Shown here one piece after another: positions 31,920 through 34,622 of a stretch of DNA of 34,622 nt. Every line of letters begins with the position of its first letter. Positions within the stretch are counted from its first letter, which is position 1. The position numbers and the translations under genes are program-made. The stretch covers positions 1-34,622 of the forward strand of contig SXHN01000110.1 in assembly GCA_005773635.1 (NCBI GenBank), given 5' to 3'. The stretch is from Actinomycetota bacterium. GTDB taxonomy: Bacteria > Actinomycetota > Acidimicrobiia > IMCC26256 > PALSA-610. The notes below the pieces were generated by a model. It saw only the letters and a program-made list of their open reading frames with translations. It searched no databases and was not told the origin of the DNA.

Positions 31920-32921
31920 ATGGCCCACAAGATTGCCGTGATTGCCGGTGACGGAATTGGAGTCGAGGTCACTGCAGTGGCCCTCGATGTGGTCCGCGCG
32001 GCTGGCGTGGCGATCGAGACGGTTGATTTCGACCTCGGCGGAGCTCGTTACCTGCGCACTGGCGACATCTTGCCCGACGCAGAACTCGACCAATTGCGAA
32101 CCTTCGACGCAATCGTCGGTGGTGCGATCGGCACTCCTGAGGTGCCCCCCGGAGTCCTGGAGCGGGGTCTCCTGCTGAAAATGCGCTTTGCGCTGGATCT
32201 CTATATCAACTTACGCCCGTTCAAAGCGCCAAAGAGCCAGTACAACGATGGCGTCGATTTCATGGTGGTCCGCGAAAATACTGAGGGCACCTATGCGGGT
32301 GAAGGTGGACTTTTGCGTCAGGGAACGTCGCACGAAATCGCGACGCAAGGCTCAGTGAATACACGCATGGGGGTCGAGCGTTGCGTGCGGTACGCGTTCG
32401 ATCTCGCACAATCTCGTGACCGCAAACATTTGACCTTGGTGCACAAGACAAACGTCTTGACATTTGCCGGTGATCTCTGGCAACGCACCTTTAATGAGGT
32501 TGCCGCCGAGTACGCCGATGTGGCCACCGCGTACAACCACGTCGATGCCGCTTGTATTTACATGGTGCAAGACCCCGCGCGCTATGACGTCATTGTTACC
32601 GACAATTTATTTGGCGATATTCTCACCGACCTTGCGGGCGCCATCAGCGGTGGAATCGGGCGAGCCGCATCCGCCAACATGAACATGGCGCGAACAGCAC
32701 CTTCTTTTTTTGAACCGGTTCATGGTTCTGCACCCGACATCGCAGGAAAGGGAATCGCCGACCCCCGGGCCGCGGTATTCAGTGCTGTGATGATGCTGGA
32801 ATTCCTCGGCGAGAACGATGCCGCGCAACGAATTCGCAGCGCAGTTGCGGCTACCGACGATTTCTCTGGAAGCACCGAACAGATTGGCGCTGCTATCCGC
32901 GGCGCGTTGCAAGACCTGTAA
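31920..32921 (+). CDS. leuB: 3-isopropylmalate dehydrogenase
   Basis: A 333-residue NAD-dependent beta-decarboxylating dehydrogenase. It oxidises 3-isopropylmalate for leucine, and in citramalate-pathway organisms also 3-methylmalate. Seen: IAVIAGDGIGVEV, the substrate loop LLLKMRFALDLYINLRPFK, VVRENTEGTYAGEGG, the catalytic Lys in LVHKTNVL, DNLFGDILTDLAGAISGGIG and the NAD motif FEPVHGSAPDIAGKGIADP. GAAGGA (31908-31913) sets ATG 31920 as the start; a TTG at 31914 is too close. First structural gene after the attenuator. Confidence 0.94.
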   Translation: MAHKIAVIAGDGIGVEVTAVALDVVRAAGVAIETVDFDLGGARYLRTGDILPDAELDQLRTFDAIVGGAIGTPEVPPGVLERGLLLKMRFALDLYINLRPFKAPKSQYNDGVDFMVVRENTEGTYAGEGGLLRQGTSHEIATQGSVNTRMGVERCVRYAFDLAQSRDRKHLTLVHKTNVLTFAGDLWQRTFNEVAAEYADVATAYNHVDAACIYMVQDPARYDVIVTDNLFGDILTDLAGAISGGIGRAASANMNMARTAPSFFEPVHGSAPDIAGKGIADPRAAVFSAVMMLEFLGENDAAQRIRSAVAATDDFSGSTEQIGAAIRGALQDL

Positions 32922-32971
32922 CCGACCCTACGCTGTACCGCCTACCTCGTTGTTTCGAAAGGACACCCACC

Positions 32972-33889
32972 ATGCCGATTACCCCAACCGCCAAGATCTG
33001 GATGAACGGCGAAATGGTCGACTGGGACAAAGCCCAAATTCACATCCTGACCCACACGCTGCACTATGGCATGGGCGTGTTCGAAGGAATTCGTGCCTAC
33101 GAGACTGCAACTGGACCTGCAGTGTTTCGCTTGACTGAACACATGCAGCGGCTACACCGAAGCGCGCACATGATGCAAATGGACATGCCGTATTCGGTTG
33201 ATGTGCTTGTGCAAGCAACCAAAGATGTTGTTCGTGCGAGTGGCTTGCCGAGCTGTTACATCCGTCCGATCGCGTACTACGGCTACGGAGAAATGGGGCT
33301 CAATACGATTCCTTGCACTGTGGACGTGGCGATTGCGTGTTGGCCATGGGGGGCGTATTTGGGTGACGACGCACTCACCAAAGGCGTGCGCATGAAGATT
33401 TCGTCGTGGCGCCGTCATGACCACAACATCATGCCGCCTGCGTCGAAGACCACTGGTAACTACGTGAACTCTTCGCTGGCCAAGGTGGAGGCGTTGAAGG
33501 CCGGGTACGACGAAGCTCTGTTGCTGAACCCTCAAGGCATGGTGAGCGAATGCACGGGCGAAAACATTTTCGTTGTCGTCGACGGCACGATCGTCACCCC
33601 GCCTAGTACTGCGGGAGCGTTGCGTGGCATCACCCAAGATTCGGTCACGACGATCGCTCGCGATTTTGGCTACGAAGTGCGCGTCGGCGAACTTTCTCGC
33701 ACCGATTTGTACACGGCTGAAGAAATGTTTGTTGTCGGCACCGCGGCGGAGGTGAGCTCAGTGAATTCGGTCGATGACCGCTCGATTCCGTGCCCGGGGC
33801 CGATGACGCTCGCGATTGGTGAGGAATACGGCCGCGCAGTTCGCGGTCAAGTCGACAAGTACAAAGACTGGTGTGAGCATGTCAACTAG
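32972..33889 (+). CDS. ilvE: Branched-chain amino acid aminotransferase
   Basis: A 305-residue fold-type IV PLP enzyme. It carries out the last step in Val, Leu and Ile synthesis. Seen: HTLHYGMGVFEGIRAYE, RLTEHMQRLHRSA, the Schiff-base Lys159 in ASKTTGNYVNSSLAK, the EALLLNPQGMVSECTGENIF loop, and a C-terminal EMFVVGTAAEVSSVNSVDDR. GAAAGGA precedes the ATG. It is 50 bp after leuB and overlaps cimA by 11 bp, so it is in the same operon under the attenuator. Confidence 0.96.
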   Translation: MPITPTAKIWMNGEMVDWDKAQIHILTHTLHYGMGVFEGIRAYETATGPAVFRLTEHMQRLHRSAHMMQMDMPYSVDVLVQATKDVVRASGLPSCYIRPIAYYGYGEMGLNTIPCTVDVAIACWPWGAYLGDDALTKGVRMKISSWRRHDHNIMPPASKTTGNYVNSSLAKVEALKAGYDEALLLNPQGMVSECTGENIFVVVDGTIVTPPSTAGALRGITQDSVTTIARDFGYEVRVGELSRTDLYTAEEMFVVGTAAEVSSVNSVDDRSIPCPGPMTLAIGEEYGRAVRGQVDKYKDWCEHVN

Positions 33890-34622
33890 TGCCGATAACC
33901 CACGGACTCCGTCAAGCGTTGAGATTTACGACACGACGTGTCGCGATGGTGCGCAGCTCGAAGGTATCTCGCTGACGGTTGACGACAAACTTCGAATTGC
34001 CGAGCAACTTGATTGGCTCGGTGTGCACTACATCGAAGCTGGTTGGCCCGGCGCGAACCCCAAAGACATCGAGCTGTTTCAACGAGCCCAGACCGACCTA
34101 CGACTTCACACCAGCACCCTGGTTGCGTTCGGTATGACCCGCCGAGTAAAGGGCAAGGTCGATAGCGACGACACATTGCGAAATCTTGTCGAAGCGAATA
34201 CTCCGGTCGTGTGTATCGTCGGCAAGACGTGGGATTACCACGTGCTCGAAGCGCTAGAGACCACGCTCGATGAAGGCGTCGCCATGGTGGCCGACTCTGT
34301 CGAGTTCCTCAAGGCTGAAGGGCGCGAAGTTTTTTTCGACGCCGAGCATTTCTTCGATGGTTATCGGTCGAACCCCGAATTCGCGTTGCGGGTGCTCGAA
34401 GGTGCAGTAACGGCCGGTGCAACGCGCCTCGTGCTGTGCGACACCAACGGCGGCACCCTGCCGTTTCAAGTAGAAGAAACCGTGAGTGCGGTGTACGACT
34501 ACTTCGGTGGCGACGTCGGCATTGCAGTGCATCTGCACGACGACGCGGGCACTGGTGTAGCCAACGCGCTTGCGGGGGTTCGGGGTGGGGCCATTCAGGT
34601 GCAGGGCACCATCAATGGCTAC
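33879..34622 (+). CDS. cimA: (R)-citramalate synthase (alpha-isopropylmalate synthase family), 3'-truncated by window edge
   Basis: The frame from ATG 33879 is open to the last base (248 codons), so the gene continues outside. The start overlaps ilvE by 11 bp. Seen: YDTTCRDGAQLEGISLTVDDKLRIAEQLDWLGV (split: metal Asp and catalytic Arg in TTCRDGAQ), YIEAGWPGANPKD, FFDAEHFFDGY, LVLCDTNGGTLP, and metal His in VHLHDDAGTGVANA. The EGISLTVDDK and GWPGANPKD forms are typical of citramalate synthase, which condenses pyruvate and acetyl-CoA to give 2-ketobutyrate for isoleucine without threonine. A LeuA-type role cannot be fully excluded without the C-terminal regulatory domain. Cys replaces the common Leu in TTLRDG. 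Confidence 0.88.
   Translation, partial: MSTSADNPRTPSSVEIYDTTCRDGAQLEGISLTVDDKLRIAEQLDWLGVHYIEAGWPGANPKDIELFQRAQTDLRLHTSTLVAFGMTRRVKGKVDSDDTLRNLVEANTPVVCIVGKTWDYHVLEALETTLDEGVAMVADSVEFLKAEGREVFFDAEHFFDGYRSNPEFALRVLEGAVTAGATRLVLCDTNGGTLPFQVEETVSAVYDYFGGDVGIAVHLHDDAGTGVANALAGVRGGAIQVQGTINGY

Noticed and set aside
1-34622. CRISPR arrays, tRNA/rRNA genes, insertion sequences, prophage or a defence island
   Set aside because: No spaced identical repeats, cloverleaf-like segments, transposase/integrase proteins or terminal inverted repeats were recognised; the gene set is largely housekeeping and metabolic.

Overview
The window looks like chromosomal DNA of a moderately high-GC actinobacterium. 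I lean toward the Acidimicrobiia or a related uncultured lineage. The evidence is a decaprenyl-phosphoryl-arabinose (DPA) cell-wall operon, an F420-type luciferase-like oxidoreductase, frequent GTG/TTG starts, a probably leaderless leader-peptide transcript, paired acyl-CoA dehydrogenases and a P450-type small ferredoxin. This is inference from gene content; no rRNA or other marker is present. Genes are dense and switch strand often. No gene-free stretch exceeds 300 bases. I saw no tRNA, rRNA, CRISPR array or insertion sequence.

Layout. 1-1.85 kb (+): the 3' part of an FAD oxidoreductase carrying a three-copy 42-bp in-frame repeat, then a small Fe-S ferredoxin. 1.87-3.66 kb (-): a single-pass membrane protein and a pseudopilin fused to a LamG-type lectin domain. 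3.82-6.12 kb (+): a tandem acyl-CoA dehydrogenase pair, then a small hypothetical protein and a DAO-family FAD oxidoreductase (to 7.87 kb). 7.87-10.63 kb (-): CcdA, ribonuclease D and the LLM oxidoreductase. 10.68-11.29 kb (+): a methyltransferase. 11.28-13.28 kb (-): a two-component system. 13.34-17.59 kb (+): a DEAD-box helicase followed by ubiA-dprE1-dprE2, which make the arabinose donor for arabinogalactan. 17.63-18.98 kb (-): a D,D-carboxypeptidase. 19.14-23.50 kb (+): an aminotransferase translationally coupled to serA, an AlkD-like repair protein and a GGDEF protein.

23.6 kb to the end is dominated by branched-chain amino acid (BCAA) functions. These are leuCD (-) with a divergent winged-helix regulator (+), greA (-), a liv-type ABC transporter livK-[livH-livM fusion]-livG-livF (-), and a divergent leuB-ilvE-cimA operon (+). 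That operon is preceded by a 19-codon leader peptide ending in a run of Ile and Val codons, then tandem hairpins and a strong intrinsic terminator, which is the layout of a ribosome-mediated attenuator. The last gene, cimA, runs off the end of the window.

The most notable items are the apparently undescribed attenuator in front of leuB-ilvE-cimA, the fused LivH-LivM permease, the pseudopilin-LamG fusion, a DprE1 with Ala where mycobacteria have the benzothiazinone-target Cys, the palindromic in-frame 42-bp tandem repeat, and the regulator/operator arrangement between leuC and the winged-helix gene.
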